64,000 bases of DNA from Croceibacterium_A sp044506885 (GTDB taxonomy: Bacteria; Pseudomonadota; Alphaproteobacteria; Sphingomonadales; Sphingomonadaceae). Both the position numbers and the translations under genes were made by a program. The notes under the pieces are model-generated. The model saw only the letters and a program-made list of their open reading frames with translations. It was not told where the DNA came from and made no database searches. This document shows, in pieces, positions 1 through 9,015 of this stretch. Location of the stretch: positions 1 through 64,000 of the forward strand of contig JBIQKC010000009.1 of the NCBI GenBank assembly GCA_044506885.1, read 5' to 3'. Positions within the stretch are counted from its first letter, which is position 1, and each line of letters starts with the position of its first letter.

Positions 1-11
1 TCCTCCTTAAT

Positions 12-524
12 TCACAACCTCAAATCTGTGCCATTGGCGCTGACGCCGGACAGGGTAATCTCGGGTCTTGTGATCATCAGCCAGAAGATGGCAGCCACCG
101 CTGCGAAGGCGGGAAAGCCGAAGGCAAACCACCATCGGAACAAGCGATAATATTGGGGCGGCAGGTTGCCGCCTTCCCGCACGGCCTCCCGGGCGAGATC
201 GCGCATGCGCGCCTGCATCCAGACTACGGGAAGCCAGAACAGTCCGGTTACGATGTAAAGGATGATGGAGAGTAAGATCCAGCCTTCGGTGAGCGGATAG
301 CCCAGTTCCCGTGCCAGCAGCCAGCCCGTAACCGGTTGGACCACCACGGCGCTGGCCGTGAACAGGAAATCGGCGATCACGACGATCCGCGCCACGCCGG
401 CGATCACCACCGCATTGCCGGTACGATGCGCGAGCAGCATGAAGAAGGCGATCCCCGCGCCGGTGCCGAGCAGCACAGTGGCGCCGATGACGTGCAGGTA
501 CTTGAGGATGAAATAGCTGGTCAT
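12..524 (-). CDS. DUF2269 family integral membrane protein
   Basis: This 170-residue protein has about four hydrophobic helices and begins MTSYFILKYLHVIGATVLLG. The early K-x-x-H-V-I-G motif and the overall length fit the DUF2269 family of small inner-membrane proteins, whose biochemical role is unknown. The start codon overlaps the stop of the upstream SDR-DoxX gene by 4 bp (ATGA), so the two are almost certainly co-translated. DoxX and DUF2269 proteins both sit in the membrane, which suggests a shared redox or envelope job, but that is inference. The family call is confident; the function is not known. Confidence 0.85.
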   Translation of the reverse strand: MTSYFILKYLHVIGATVLLGTGAGIAFFMLLAHRTGNAVVIAGVARIVVIADFLFTASAVVVQPVTGWLLARELGYPLTEGWILLSIILYIVTGLFWLPVVWMQARMRDLAREAVREGGNLPPQYYRLFRWWFAFGFPAFAAVAAIFWLMITRPEITLSGVSANGTDLRL

Positions 525-1837
525 CGCTCATCCAGTATTGCCAAGGCAACGAGATTGAGCGCGAGGATTGGCCAGACCTTCATCATGGGCCCAAGCGGAT
601 CTTCCCACAGCCTGGGCAGGATCGCCGTGCCTGCCAGCACATAGAACATAGTCAATGCCAGTGCCGCCCATAGCGCGCATTTCGCGGTTGGGCGCCAGAG
701 AATGCCCATTCCGATCGCAAGGTCGGCAAGTCCCCCGGCGACCACGACGGGACCGCTCAAGGGCCCGGCGCCGCCCTCCAGCATCATGTCAACGCCGATA
801 TTATAGCCCGGCCCGAGGGACACGATGCCGGTAAGAAACCAGAACGCGGCAAATACGCCTATCACCAGCGGCTTGAGCAGGAACAGCCGCGCGAACCAGC
901 GTTCCTGAACCGACGCCGGCTCTCGAGCCAGCGCCTGCCCAAGGGAAAGCGGAACAAGACCGGTGGCCCGTGTCCATTCAGCCGGATCGCCGGCGGCACC
1001 GCGGCTCATCTCTTTGCGTGCGGTCGACCGGATGGGCGGCCGCCATCCCAGCAGGCCCGCGAGATCTCCGGCGCGATATGCCAACGACATAATGGACTCA
1101 GGCACAGCAATTTGCCGCGCCGGCTTCCAGCCAAGCCACGTCCGGTAGCGACCGACCACTTCCTCAAAGGCGAGCGGTTCAGGTCCGGCAAGATCGAGGG
1201 CGATGCGGGCCAGCGTATCTTCGTCCAGCAAACGCGCCACGGTTTCGACAACATCGTCGAGTTGAACCACCGAAACGCGGCCCGCTCCGGCGATGCGCGG
1301 CAACCACGGCAAGGCGGCGAGACCCCGGAAAAGTGCGCTGCCACCATAAGCGGCACGTCCGACCACGACCGAGGGACGAAGAATGACCCAGTCGAGAGCG
1401 CTGCGTTCGAGCATGGCTTCGGCGGCGCCTTTGGTTCGCGAGAATTCGCTCAAAGCACCTTTCTCGACCCCGATCGCGGAGAAATGGATGAGGCGACGGA
1501 CGCCGGCACGCTCGCAGGCTTCGAACAGCGCCGCCGGTGCGGTCAGATGAACAGCCTGCGCCGAGTCTCTGGCGCTGTTCTGAAGATTGCCAGCGCAGTT
1601 GATGACGGCCGCCACGTCGCGAAGATAGGGCTGCCAGTCGGCGGGACCGGTTATCTTGCGCAGATCGAGGAAAAGGACGCGGTCGACCGGGAGCCTTCGG
1701 GCTTCGGGGCTGTCCTGGCGCGCGACGCCGACGACGACCCAGCCATCGGCCTTCAACCGCGCCGCGATCGCCGAGCCGATCAATCCTGTGGCACCAAGGA
1801 TCAATACCCCGCGCTCTCTGCGATCGGAATCTACCAT
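521..1837 (-). CDS. SDR (NmrA/NDUFA9-like) NAD(P)-binding protein fused to a DoxX-like membrane domain
   Basis: The 438-residue product has two parts. Residues 1 to about 300 form an atypical short-chain dehydrogenase, with the nucleotide-binding motif GATGLIGSA near residue 15 and features of the NmrA/complex-I NDUFA9-like group. Residues from about 310 to the end are hydrophobic and resemble a DoxX-like four-helix domain. Such SDR-DoxX fusions are known and are usually annotated as NAD(P)H-binding DoxX-like proteins. The substrate is unknown. It overlaps the following DUF2269 gene by 4 bp, making a two-gene membrane-redox operon. The 175 bp upstream hold no gene. Confidence 0.85.
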   Translation of the reverse strand: MVDSDRRERGVLILGATGLIGSAIAARLKADGWVVVGVARQDSPEARRLPVDRVLFLDLRKITGPADWQPYLRDVAAVINCAGNLQNSARDSAQAVHLTAPAALFEACERAGVRRLIHFSAIGVEKGALSEFSRTKGAAEAMLERSALDWVILRPSVVVGRAAYGGSALFRGLAALPWLPRIAGAGRVSVVQLDDVVETVARLLDEDTLARIALDLAGPEPLAFEEVVGRYRTWLGWKPARQIAVPESIMSLAYRAGDLAGLLGWRPPIRSTARKEMSRGAAGDPAEWTRATGLVPLSLGQALAREPASVQERWFARLFLLKPLVIGVFAAFWFLTGIVSLGPGYNIGVDMMLEGGAGPLSGPVVVAGGLADLAIGMGILWRPTAKCALWAALALTMFYVLAGTAILPRLWEDPLGPMMKVWPILALNLVALAILDER

Positions 1838-2012
1838 ACAGGAGCAAACGCCGACCTTGCGTTTTAGTTCTTCACTATGTTGGGAGCCGCGATGTCGTCG
1901 CAGCTGCCTCGGCCGGATAGCTCGGCGAACCGGCCCTGGCCGAGGCTCGAAGGCGATATAGCGCTTCGGTCGAACAAGTCCATTTACGCGCCTATCGCAC
2001 GCCTGACGATGG

Positions 2013-2669
2013 CTAGCCGTCGGCTTGCTTGGTCAGCCCGGCCATCCACGTCGGGAGATCGAGTTCAGAGGTGGAGGCTGTTTCCGCGCCCAGGTTGCGG
2101 CCCATGATGTCGAGCGCGGCCTTCCCTCGCTCCGCATCTTGCGCCGCCACCGCGTCCTCGGGCACCCAAAGCGCATAGTCTCGCATATGTGCGTCCGCGG
2201 CGGTGAACAGGACACAGATGTCGGTCGCGATTCCCGTAAGCACAAGACGACTGACGCCGAGCTTTGGCAGAAGAAGCGGCAGGTTGGTGGCATAAAAACC
2301 CGAAAACTGCGGCTTGATAATGAAGTAGTCGTCTTCGAGCGGCGCCATCCGCTCGATCAATCCCGGAGCACATTCGGCGGCGCGCCTGACGAGCTTCGTT
2401 TTTTCAGAATGCCACTCGCCGAAATTGTCGTTGACGAAGATGACCGGGGCCTCCGCCGCAGCCATGGCGCCCCGCAATGCCTGGATAGGCGTGGAAAGCG
2501 CCTCGGCTTTGGCCTTCAGAACCTCGCCGCCGCTGAAGTCGAAACGGTTGATCATATCGATAATCAGCAGAGCGACACCGCCTCGGCCTTTGTCGCGTTT
2601 CGGTGCTGTCGGGGCTGATCTCAACACAGAGCCGGAACGAGGGAATGGAATTATCGGTTCCCTCGCCAT
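2013..2669 (-). CDS. Isochorismatase-like cysteine hydrolase
   Basis: The 218-residue protein carries the catalytic triad of the isochorismatase-like hydrolase family: Asp38 in ALLIIDMINRFDF, Lys119 in YFIIKPQFSGF and Cys152 in GIATDICVLFTA. The family includes isochorismatases, nicotinamidases and N-carbamoyl hydrolases, and the sequence alone does not decide the substrate. The N-terminal 30 residues are basic and variable. The chosen start has GGAG about 5 bases upstream. It is divergent from the hydroxylase/DUF1989 operon with 247 bp between them, which probably holds both promoters. A link to amide or guanidine-type nitrogen metabolism is plausible but is inference. Confidence 0.85.
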   Translation of the reverse strand: MAREPIIPFPRSGSVLRSAPTAPKRDKGRGGVALLIIDMINRFDFSGGEVLKAKAEALSTPIQALRGAMAAAEAPVIFVNDNFGEWHSEKTKLVRRAAECAPGLIERMAPLEDDYFIIKPQFSGFYATNLPLLLPKLGVSRLVLTGIATDICVLFTAADAHMRDYALWVPEDAVAAQDAERGKAALDIMGRNLGAETASTSELDLPTWMAGLTKQADG

Positions 2670-2916
2670 TCAACTCCGAACTTCAACGTCTCCTCGGCAA
2701 GTCGCACATGGTGGCGGACGCACCCCGACGGATCGGGATCGTGTCATGAAGCGAAGGAATCACCGCGATCCTGCTCCAGAGTTTGTCCCGTCACGCAGCT
2801 GTCCGAGCGCCTCCAGCGTGGATCGATGACGGCCAGGCATCTGGAACGGAGCGTTCCTTTGCAGGTTACGTAAGTCATGTGGCGTCAGCCGCGCAAATTT
2901 GTAGGCGAGGATCCGA

Positions 2917-3600
2917 ATGCATCTGCTGGTTGCCGATCCGAAAACCCTGGAAGCAGAATTTCTGAAAAAGGTGGCCGGCGCGGACTTCCCCTGCCTGGGC
3001 GCGAAGTCAGCCCTTGCGAGAGGTAATCTTAAAATGCTCGCCGCTCACAGTATAGATAGCGGGTGGGATGATCTCTCGATTCATCGCGAACTCCTCGATT
3101 GGGTAGAAGACTATCGGCGCAGCCCGGCGAATTTCCGGAGCCTGGCCGTCATTTTTGAAGGCCCCGCCGACCTCGACGAGCTTTCTTTCGAGGCGACGAT
3201 GTGGGAACGGCTGCAATCGCTTGCGGACAAGGACCACTGGCTGGGCCTGCCCTATGATCGGCGCGTGAATGCCAATACGGAAAGCCCGCATTTCTCGCTC
3301 AGCTTCGGTGGAGAAGCATTCTTCGTGGTCGGGTTGCATCCTCAAGCCTCCCGGCCGGCCCGGCGGTTCTTCCGTCCCACGCTGGTCTTCAACCTGCACG
3401 ATCAGTTCGAACGGCTTCGCGCCGAGGGCAAATATGAGAAGATGCGCCATGCGATTCTCGCCCGGGATCACAAGCTGGCCGGCTCTCCCAATCCCATGCT
3501 GGCCCGGCACGGCGAAAGCAGCGAGGCGAGGCAGTATAGCGGTCGATCCGTCGAGGAAAACTGGCGTTGCCCGTTCCATGACCCCAGAGCGGATCAATGA
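2917..3600 (+). CDS. YqcI/YcgG family protein, heme-dependent guanidine N-hydroxylase-like (GntA/DcsA family)
   Basis: The 227-residue protein matches the YqcI/YcgG family throughout. It has the central motif FNLHDQFERLRAEGKYEKMR and the C-terminal block GESSEARQYSGRSVEENW followed by CPF. Characterised members (GntA in guanitoxin biosynthesis, DcsA in D-cycloserine biosynthesis) are heme enzymes that hydroxylate a guanidino nitrogen of arginine-like substrates. Most genomic homologues are uncharacterised, so the substrate here is unknown. GAGGA sits about 7 bases before the ATG. The stop overlaps the next gene, a DUF1989 protein, by 4 bp, and that pairing also suggests guanidino or urea-type chemistry. 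Confidence 0.85.
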   Translation: MHLLVADPKTLEAEFLKKVAGADFPCLGAKSALARGNLKMLAAHSIDSGWDDLSIHRELLDWVEDYRRSPANFRSLAVIFEGPADLDELSFEATMWERLQSLADKDHWLGLPYDRRVNANTESPHFSLSFGGEAFFVVGLHPQASRPARRFFRPTLVFNLHDQFERLRAEGKYEKMRHAILARDHKLAGSPNPMLARHGESSEARQYSGRSVEENWRCPFHDPRADQ

Positions 3601-4181
3601 TGGAAATCCCGCCCAGAAGCGGCGTCGCCTTCCCCTTGAGAAGCGGAGCGGTGCTTCGCGTCATCGATCCGCAGGGCCAGCAAGTCAGTGATCTGCTGGC
3701 CTTCAATGCGAACGATGTCCGCGAAGTCATCTCAAACGGTCGCACTTTCGATTATGAAGAGACGATCAAGCTGACTGTAGGCAATGTCCTCTGGTCGAAC
3801 CGCTCAAATCCCATGCTGCGCATTGTCGCGGACACGGTCGGTTGCCATGACTTCCTGCTGACCCCGTGTAGCGAAGCGACGTTCCGCCATTTCTATCCGG
3901 AACATCCCGCCCATCGTGGCTGCTTCGGAAATCTGGCTGAAGCACTCGCTCCCTATGGGATTACGCCCGACGGCATTCCGACGGCCTTCAATGTGTTCAT
4001 GAATGTCCCCGTGGACGGCAAGAGCGGCAAGCTGGAGGTCCTGCCGCCGCCGAGCCAGCCCGGTGACTATCTGGAACTGGAAGCAACGATGGATCTTGTC
4101 ATCGGTCTGACTGCCTGTTCGGCTTTCGCCTCCAACGCAGGCTCCTTCAAGCCAATTCATTATGAAATCCGTGGCAGATGA
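3597..4181 (+). CDS. DUF1989 family protein (urea carboxylase-associated / carboxyguanidine deiminase-like)
   Basis: The 194-residue protein fits the DUF1989 family, including the early motif DPQGQQVSDLLAFN and the metal-site-like segment GCHDFLLTPCS around residues 82-92. Relatives CgdA and CgdB hydrolyse carboxyguanidine, and others are annotated as urea carboxylase-associated proteins. No urea carboxylase or allophanate hydrolase is nearby, so it probably acts on a different guanidino- or amide-type compound, perhaps the product of the overlapping N-hydroxylase-like gene. It overlaps both neighbours by 4 bp (ATGA at each end), showing tight translational coupling. The family is clear; the reaction is inferred. 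Confidence 0.85.
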   Translation: MMEIPPRSGVAFPLRSGAVLRVIDPQGQQVSDLLAFNANDVREVISNGRTFDYEETIKLTVGNVLWSNRSNPMLRIVADTVGCHDFLLTPCSEATFRHFYPEHPAHRGCFGNLAEALAPYGITPDGIPTAFNVFMNVPVDGKSGKLEVLPPPSQPGDYLELEATMDLVIGLTACSAFASNAGSFKPIHYEIRGR

Positions 4182-5311
4182 ACGGGTCTACATCCGCCTC
4201 CACGCTTCGTCGCAAGCCAAGCTCTCCGGATGGGTCAGGCGATGATATGAAGCAAGCCACCAATCATGATCGTCAAATCCGTAATAATATCCTGATCGCT
4301 ACTTATGTTCTTCCGATCGCCGCGCAAGCTTCGCAGGTGCGCGCGCTCACCGGTTATCTGCGTCGCCTCGGCCGCACGATCGATGACGTGATCGTGGTCG
4401 ACGGCTCCCCGCCGGAAGTGTTCGAGGCGCATGCCCACGCATGGTCGGGCCATGTCCGGCATGTCCGGCCGAGAATGCGAACGACGAATGGGAAGGTCGC
4501 AGGCGTGATGACCGGCGTGAAGGCCGCGCGTCACGAGCGCATCATACTGGCGGATGACGACGTGCGTTATCGGCGGACAGAGCTCGAGCGAATGCTGTCC
4601 TTGCTAGAAGAGCACGACATAGCGAGGCCGCAGAATGTGTTCCGTCCGCTGCCCTGGCACGCTCGCTGGGACACGGCTCGCAGCCTCTTCAATCGCCTCG
4701 GTGGAGGGGATTGGCCCGGCACGCTCGGGGTGCGTCGCTCCGCTCTCCTGGAAGTCGGAGGATATTCGGGCGAGGTGCTGTTCGAAAATCTCGAAATGGT
4801 CCGCACCATCCGGGCCGGTGGAGGGCACGAAACCGTTCCCATGGACCTTTTCGTCGCGCGCCGCCCCCCCAGTTCCCAACACTTCCGATCACAGCGCATT
4901 CGCCAGGCCTATGACGAATGGGCGCGTCCGGCACGCTTCATCGCGCAGTTGGGTCTCCTTCCTCTTGTGCTGTCGCTTGCGCTGCGAGGAAGGCCGCGCG
5001 GCCTTCTGATGGTAGCAGCTTGTGGTATAGCCGCCGCCGAAATAGGTCGCCGCAAGGAAATGGGGCGAACCGTCTTTCCCCCCACCAGCGCCCTATGGGC
5101 TCCCGCCTGGCTAGCCGAACGCGCGGTGACCTCCTGGATAGCGCTGGGCACTCGGATCCTCTTGGGAGGAGTGCGATATCGTTCCGGCCGGTTGAAATAT
5201 GCGGCAACGCCGCGCCATCTGCTTGACAGGAAGGTTCGGGAGGCAAGGAAGCGGCACGAAGGCGCAAGCACGGGCAATCAAGGGCGTGAAGCGGCCGCTC
5301 AACCAGGATAG
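4178..5311 (+). CDS. Family 2 glycosyltransferase
   Basis: The 377-residue product has a GT-A fold signature: an N-terminal strand with VIVVDGSPPEV, the metal-binding acidic motif ILADDDVRYRR, and a later acceptor-side segment GGYSGEVLFENLEM. Hydrophobic stretches near residues 260-290 and 305-335 suggest membrane association. A second in-frame ATG at 4247 is a possible alternative start, since the first 23 residues look disordered. It overlaps the DUF1989 gene by 4 bp, so it belongs to the same transcript as the N-hydroxylase-like and DUF1989 genes. Donor and acceptor are unknown. Confidence 0.8.
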   Translation: MNGSTSASTLRRKPSSPDGSGDDMKQATNHDRQIRNNILIATYVLPIAAQASQVRALTGYLRRLGRTIDDVIVVDGSPPEVFEAHAHAWSGHVRHVRPRMRTTNGKVAGVMTGVKAARHERIILADDDVRYRRTELERMLSLLEEHDIARPQNVFRPLPWHARWDTARSLFNRLGGGDWPGTLGVRRSALLEVGGYSGEVLFENLEMVRTIRAGGGHETVPMDLFVARRPPSSQHFRSQRIRQAYDEWARPARFIAQLGLLPLVLSLALRGRPRGLLMVAACGIAAAEIGRRKEMGRTVFPPTSALWAPAWLAERAVTSWIALGTRILLGGVRYRSGRLKYAATPRHLLDRKVREARKRHEGASTGNQGREAAAQPG

Positions 5312-5549
5312 CTTGCGGGAGGCACGCCGGCGCCGCCAGCGCAGACGCAGATGCCCGTTTCCCGTCAGCGCCAACGGTACCGCAATTGCGCCTGGCAGCC
5401 TTCATCCCCGCGCTTGCTCCGTCGTGCATTAGACGATCTTCTGCATCAGAGGCTCGATCCGCAAGCTGCCACGCTCCCCCCGAGCATTCGCGAGCGCCTC
5501 GTCAGCTCAGGCTGATGACTGCTCTCGAGGCTGGTTTAATTGCGCATGG

Positions 5550-7775
5550 TCACTCCCAGCTCAGCACCAGACGGCCGTTTGCCGGCACGCTGTAGTCGAT
5601 GCGGTCGTCCGAAGTTTCGCGTGCCCGGAGAATGTCGCCGCCTACCGCTTTTACATTGATCTTGCCGAGCTTACGACGCTTCAGGCGAACCAGGCGCAGG
5701 CCTGCGGCGCAGGTCTCACCGCCGTCCAGCGTGACGGTGAGCGAGCGATCACCGGTGCGCTCCATGGCGCGCACGAAGTGGTCGCAATAGAGCCAGAACG
5801 GCGCCCCCTCAACATGATGGAAGGCGCGGGTGGCGAAGATGAACGCCGCGCCGGCGCCATAGACTTCCTGCCCTACCTGTCCGGCGAGCTGCCCATCGGG
5901 ATAGAGGTCCTCCAGCGGGAAGGAGAGCTTTCGGTCGATATGCCCGTTGGTATCGCGCTGTTCTGGCGAGAGCGCCTCGGGCGGCAGCGCATCGGGGTAA
6001 TAATACCAGGCGCGGTCCAGCGCATATTTGCAGTATTCCGCGATCAGCATCCGTGCGGCGGGTTCGAGGTCAGGGCCGCTGTCGTCAAGATAGCGCTCGA
6101 ACGCGGTATAGGAGTCGAAGGCCTCATAGATCGCCATGTAAGGTGCGTCCTGGAGGCACGTTACCCCCATGAAGTTGCGGTAATGCACCGCCAGTTCGAT
6201 CTCGCTCTCCCAGACCTCGCAATTGTGGAAGAAGCTGGCGAGATAGACGTAGCTCTGTTCGAGATAGACCTGCTGGTTGGTAATCCGCCACAGCCGCATG
6301 CATGCCGCCGCGCCCCAGGCCGTCAGATTCGCCTGATAGTTGACGTTGAAGCGGAGTCCCATTGCGGCATCGATCGCGCTCCGTGCCTCGTCAAGGAAAC
6401 GCTTGTCGTCGGTCAGCTCGAAGGCCTGAAGCATAAGCCACGCATAGACGCCGCCGACATCGGTCTGGCCACGGCCGTCCGCCCCCGCGACCTCGGTGAT
6501 GACCGAAAAGTCGGTGATATTGTATTGGACAGGCCATTTGTATTCGAAATGCTGCGCCGCCTTGATGCCGAAGTCGATCGACTTCATCAGCAGCTTGCGC
6601 GCCTCCTCATCGCCGTCGAGCGCGAGGATGCCAAGGTTCAGCATCGGATGGTAGAGATACCAGCTGTCGACTGCGTCGGCGTCCTTGTCATCGCCGACAT
6701 TGGGGAGATAGCGGCGCAGAGTCTTGAGCTTGGAATCGTAGAATTTTTCAAGGCCGGCCTTGAACTCGGCCTCCAGCGGATGCGGCGTTCCGCACCATTT
6801 CCCCCAGTCGTGGATCGCCGCGACGATCGACATCTGGACCATGATGTCGGGATATTCGGCGGCCGTATAGGGATGCACATAGCGGTGCCCATAGTGCTTG
6901 ATCGTCGCTTCGGGTGCTTGGTCCAGATCACGTAATGTGCGCTCGGATCGCTCCACCCAGTCGCGGTACTCGACCGGCGGGAGGTCGATCATTTTGTAGG
7001 CGACACCCAGCATCTGGAGGAATTGGCGCGCGGAGTCGCGTTCATGCGGTGGCGCTTCATGGCGGAAGACCAGGATCGCATCGGATAGCACGACCTCCAC
7101 CCCGGCCGGCAGCGGATCGATTGGCGGCGTCCCACTCTGCGGCGGGGTCGGGAGCTGGTAGCCCAGTTCCGGCCACTCGCCGCCGACCGCGCTATCCGGC
7201 TTGGTTCTGGTAGCGCGATAATAGTCGTTCATCGCGGTGAGGTTCTGGAAATAGAGCACATTGCCAAAACCGGGTTCGTCGATACGGAAGTACAATATTC
7301 CCGCGTTGAGGCCACGCTGGCTCGCCTCGACATTTCCCCGGGCGCCCAGCGGATCGTCTTTCGCATCGAGCGGATAAAGATCGCGCGGCATGAAGGGGAA
7401 GAGCATCGGCGCCGCCGGGGTGAAGCGGACGGTCATTCGAAGGCTCTCCAGCCCGTCGTCGCCCCTTTGGAAGACGATTCGGTGATCACCGATCACGCTG
7501 TGGACCATGACTCGAGCCGCTTCGCCAGCTTCGGGCTTCTGGCTGGTGCAGCTGAACGCGCCAGTAAGATAGGCGGCACGCAGCGCCAAACCCCCTTGGC
7601 CCTGGCGCCGGATGAACGCCCAGACCGAGTCATCATTGGCCCGGACTTCAACCCTCAGCTCGCCAACTTCAAACCCTGCGACAGGCTGTGCCACGCCATC
7701 TCGGCACGCCTTTTGCAGTGCGAGCACATGAGGGCTGACGCCGGGAATGTCAGAAGCCAGTGCGGGCGTCGCCAT
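5550..7775 (-). CDS. Unrecognised 741-residue protein, probable alpha/alpha-toroid (glycosidase-like) enzyme
   Basis: I do not recognise a named family. Residues 1-250 look beta-rich. Residues from about 270 to 670 are regularly helical, with repeated aromatic motifs (SWYLYHPMLNLGILAL, DVGGVYAWLMLQAFEL, EVWESEIELAVHYRNFMG, YALDRAWYYYPDAL) like the six-hairpin toroid of glycoside hydrolases and epimerases. The C-terminal 65 residues look like a small beta-sandwich. There is no signal peptide, so the protein is probably cytoplasmic. The ATG at 7775 is preceded closely by GGGAGAGAG; an in-frame TTG at 7790 is less likely. It converges on the glycosyltransferase operon with 238 bp between stops, in which I see no gene. 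Confidence 0.75.
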   Translation of the reverse strand: MATPALASDIPGVSPHVLALQKACRDGVAQPVAGFEVGELRVEVRANDDSVWAFIRRQGQGGLALRAAYLTGAFSCTSQKPEAGEAARVMVHSVIGDHRIVFQRGDDGLESLRMTVRFTPAAPMLFPFMPRDLYPLDAKDDPLGARGNVEASQRGLNAGILYFRIDEPGFGNVLYFQNLTAMNDYYRATRTKPDSAVGGEWPELGYQLPTPPQSGTPPIDPLPAGVEVVLSDAILVFRHEAPPHERDSARQFLQMLGVAYKMIDLPPVEYRDWVERSERTLRDLDQAPEATIKHYGHRYVHPYTAAEYPDIMVQMSIVAAIHDWGKWCGTPHPLEAEFKAGLEKFYDSKLKTLRRYLPNVGDDKDADAVDSWYLYHPMLNLGILALDGDEEARKLLMKSIDFGIKAAQHFEYKWPVQYNITDFSVITEVAGADGRGQTDVGGVYAWLMLQAFELTDDKRFLDEARSAIDAAMGLRFNVNYQANLTAWGAAACMRLWRITNQQVYLEQSYVYLASFFHNCEVWESEIELAVHYRNFMGVTCLQDAPYMAIYEAFDSYTAFERYLDDSGPDLEPAARMLIAEYCKYALDRAWYYYPDALPPEALSPEQRDTNGHIDRKLSFPLEDLYPDGQLAGQVGQEVYGAGAAFIFATRAFHHVEGAPFWLYCDHFVRAMERTGDRSLTVTLDGGETCAAGLRLVRLKRRKLGKINVKAVGGDILRARETSDDRIDYSVPANGRLVLSWE

Positions 7776-8080
7776 GCTCTCTCCCGTCAAGTCTCCGGTT
7801 CCGAGAACGGAGCGGACAGGCAGACGTTCCTAAATAAATGCAGCTATACCTAGGATAATCGCTCTCAGCCGGCTTGCCGCCCTCGCCCGGTTCACGCCAG
7901 GCAAGGTGACTGCGATGGTGAGCGCAGAAGGACCACATTGCCAACCTTCCAATCTGCCAGCGGCAAGGTGGAAGAGGAAGATAAATTCGCCGTATCTTCT
8001 TGATTTTCGCTGCCAGCAAACCCTCTATCGGGCTTTGGCTGGCTGATATAATCGACCTCCGCGCTCTCGGGCGCCAGCGA
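7776..8080. other. Intergenic region, no gene seen
   Basis: These 305 bases lie between the start of the 741-residue protein gene and the end of alkB, both on the minus strand. The first 80 bases are the likely promoter and leader of the 741-residue protein. I see no RNA gene, repeat or convincing reading frame in the rest. Confidence 0.5.
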
Positions 8081-8680
8081 TCATCGCCCTTTTGAAATGG
8101 TGCGTCGTGCGTCGGAAAGACTGCGAAAGGTGATCGACCAACGCCTTGCGTCCATTCCAGCGATGCTGTGCTCCCACTCGTGCCGCGTTTCTCCGCACAT
8201 ATGATAGATAGATCGAGGCGCAAGCGGCGCCGATGTCCGCTCGAACTTCGTGCCCGACCGGCGCCGGAAGCGCATCGTCGCCGGTTCGCCAAGCGAAATG
8301 CCGACCACATGCTCGAAGACCGGCCGATCCTTGTGCCAGCCGATGCCTGCGCCTGGATCGTAGCGGATGACCAACGCCTGGACGAGATCGGCAGGATCGA
8401 TGCGGGCAAAAGCGCCGGCCCGCGTCTTCAAGGGTTCGAGCCAAGCGGGAATGGGATCGGTCGGCGCGAACCGCCCTGTCTCGAAATCGTAGCTCCAGCC
8501 AAAGGAACGGGTTAGCCGCTTGCCGGTCCACTGCTGAAACCGGAATGGCGAAAGGCCGGCATCGTCGATGCAGGCGATCAGGGCATGCTCCTCCGCAACC
8601 GAGACGACCTCGTCGCGATAGCCGAGGCCGGGCAGGATTGGCGTTTCAAACAGGTTGGCGAACGCTGCATGCGCTACCAT
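8081..8680 (-). CDS. alkB: AlkB-type 2-oxoglutarate/Fe(II) dioxygenase (alkylated DNA repair)
   Basis: The 199-residue protein has the AlkB iron site: His116 and Asp118 in WHKDRP, and His171 in EWEHSIAG. Arg180 and Arg186 (ARRWSITFR) are placed as in the AlkB 2-oxoglutarate-binding motif. AlkB family members oxidatively remove methyl groups from bases of nucleic acid. The closest match looks like the short AlkB-like proteins of Proteobacteria rather than the E. coli prototype, so the exact lesion is uncertain. The start overlaps the stop of an upstream small gene by 7 bp. A decayed SRAP gene, another DNA-damage protein, lies next to this pair. Confidence 0.88.
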   Translation of the reverse strand: MVAHAAFANLFETPILPGLGYRDEVVSVAEEHALIACIDDAGLSPFRFQQWTGKRLTRSFGWSYDFETGRFAPTDPIPAWLEPLKTRAGAFARIDPADLVQALVIRYDPGAGIGWHKDRPVFEHVVGISLGEPATMRFRRRSGTKFERTSAPLAPRSIYHMCGETRHEWEHSIAGMDARRWSITFRSLSDARRTISKGR

Positions 8681-9015
8681 GAAATATCGTCGTCCGTGAT
8701 GTCGGCTGGTCCGTGACCGGTCCTGGCAGAGCCGACCGGGTCCAGTCCCGGCCAGAAGCGGATGCCGGCCGCCATGTCGCGGTCGCCGTCATAATTCGCG
8801 AGGCTGCGCTTAAAGGAATCGGCAAGCGACTCCTGATCCTCCATCTCCTGCAGGATCTCGTCCGCTTCGCTGCGAACGGTTTCGCTGGCATCTTCCGGAA
8901 TTCGGCGGATGATGGGGCGGCTCGCGCCGAGCGGCGCGTCCGACTCGAAGAGTGTGGGCCTTGAGTCCATGTAGGGAACATAAGGGGAACTGAAGCGCCT
9001 CGCAAGGAAAGCCAT
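8674..9015 (-). CDS. Hypothetical protein upstream of alkB
   Basis: This 113-residue acidic protein has no recognised domain. It contains a charged helical stretch (SETVRSEADEILQEMEDQES) and ends ITDDDISW. Its stop overlaps the alkB start by 7 bp, which argues for translation and coupling. The start is uncertain: ATGs at 9024, 9015 and 8970 are in frame and none has a strong Shine-Dalgarno. The 5' end abuts the SRAP remnant on the other strand, so the longer starts may be artefacts of that decay, and 8970 (MDSRPTLFES) may be the true one. Confidence 0.5.
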   Translation of the reverse strand: MAFLARRFSSPYVPYMDSRPTLFESDAPLGASRPIIRRIPEDASETVRSEADEILQEMEDQESLADSFKRSLANYDGDRDMAAGIRFWPGLDPVGSARTGHGPADITDDDISW

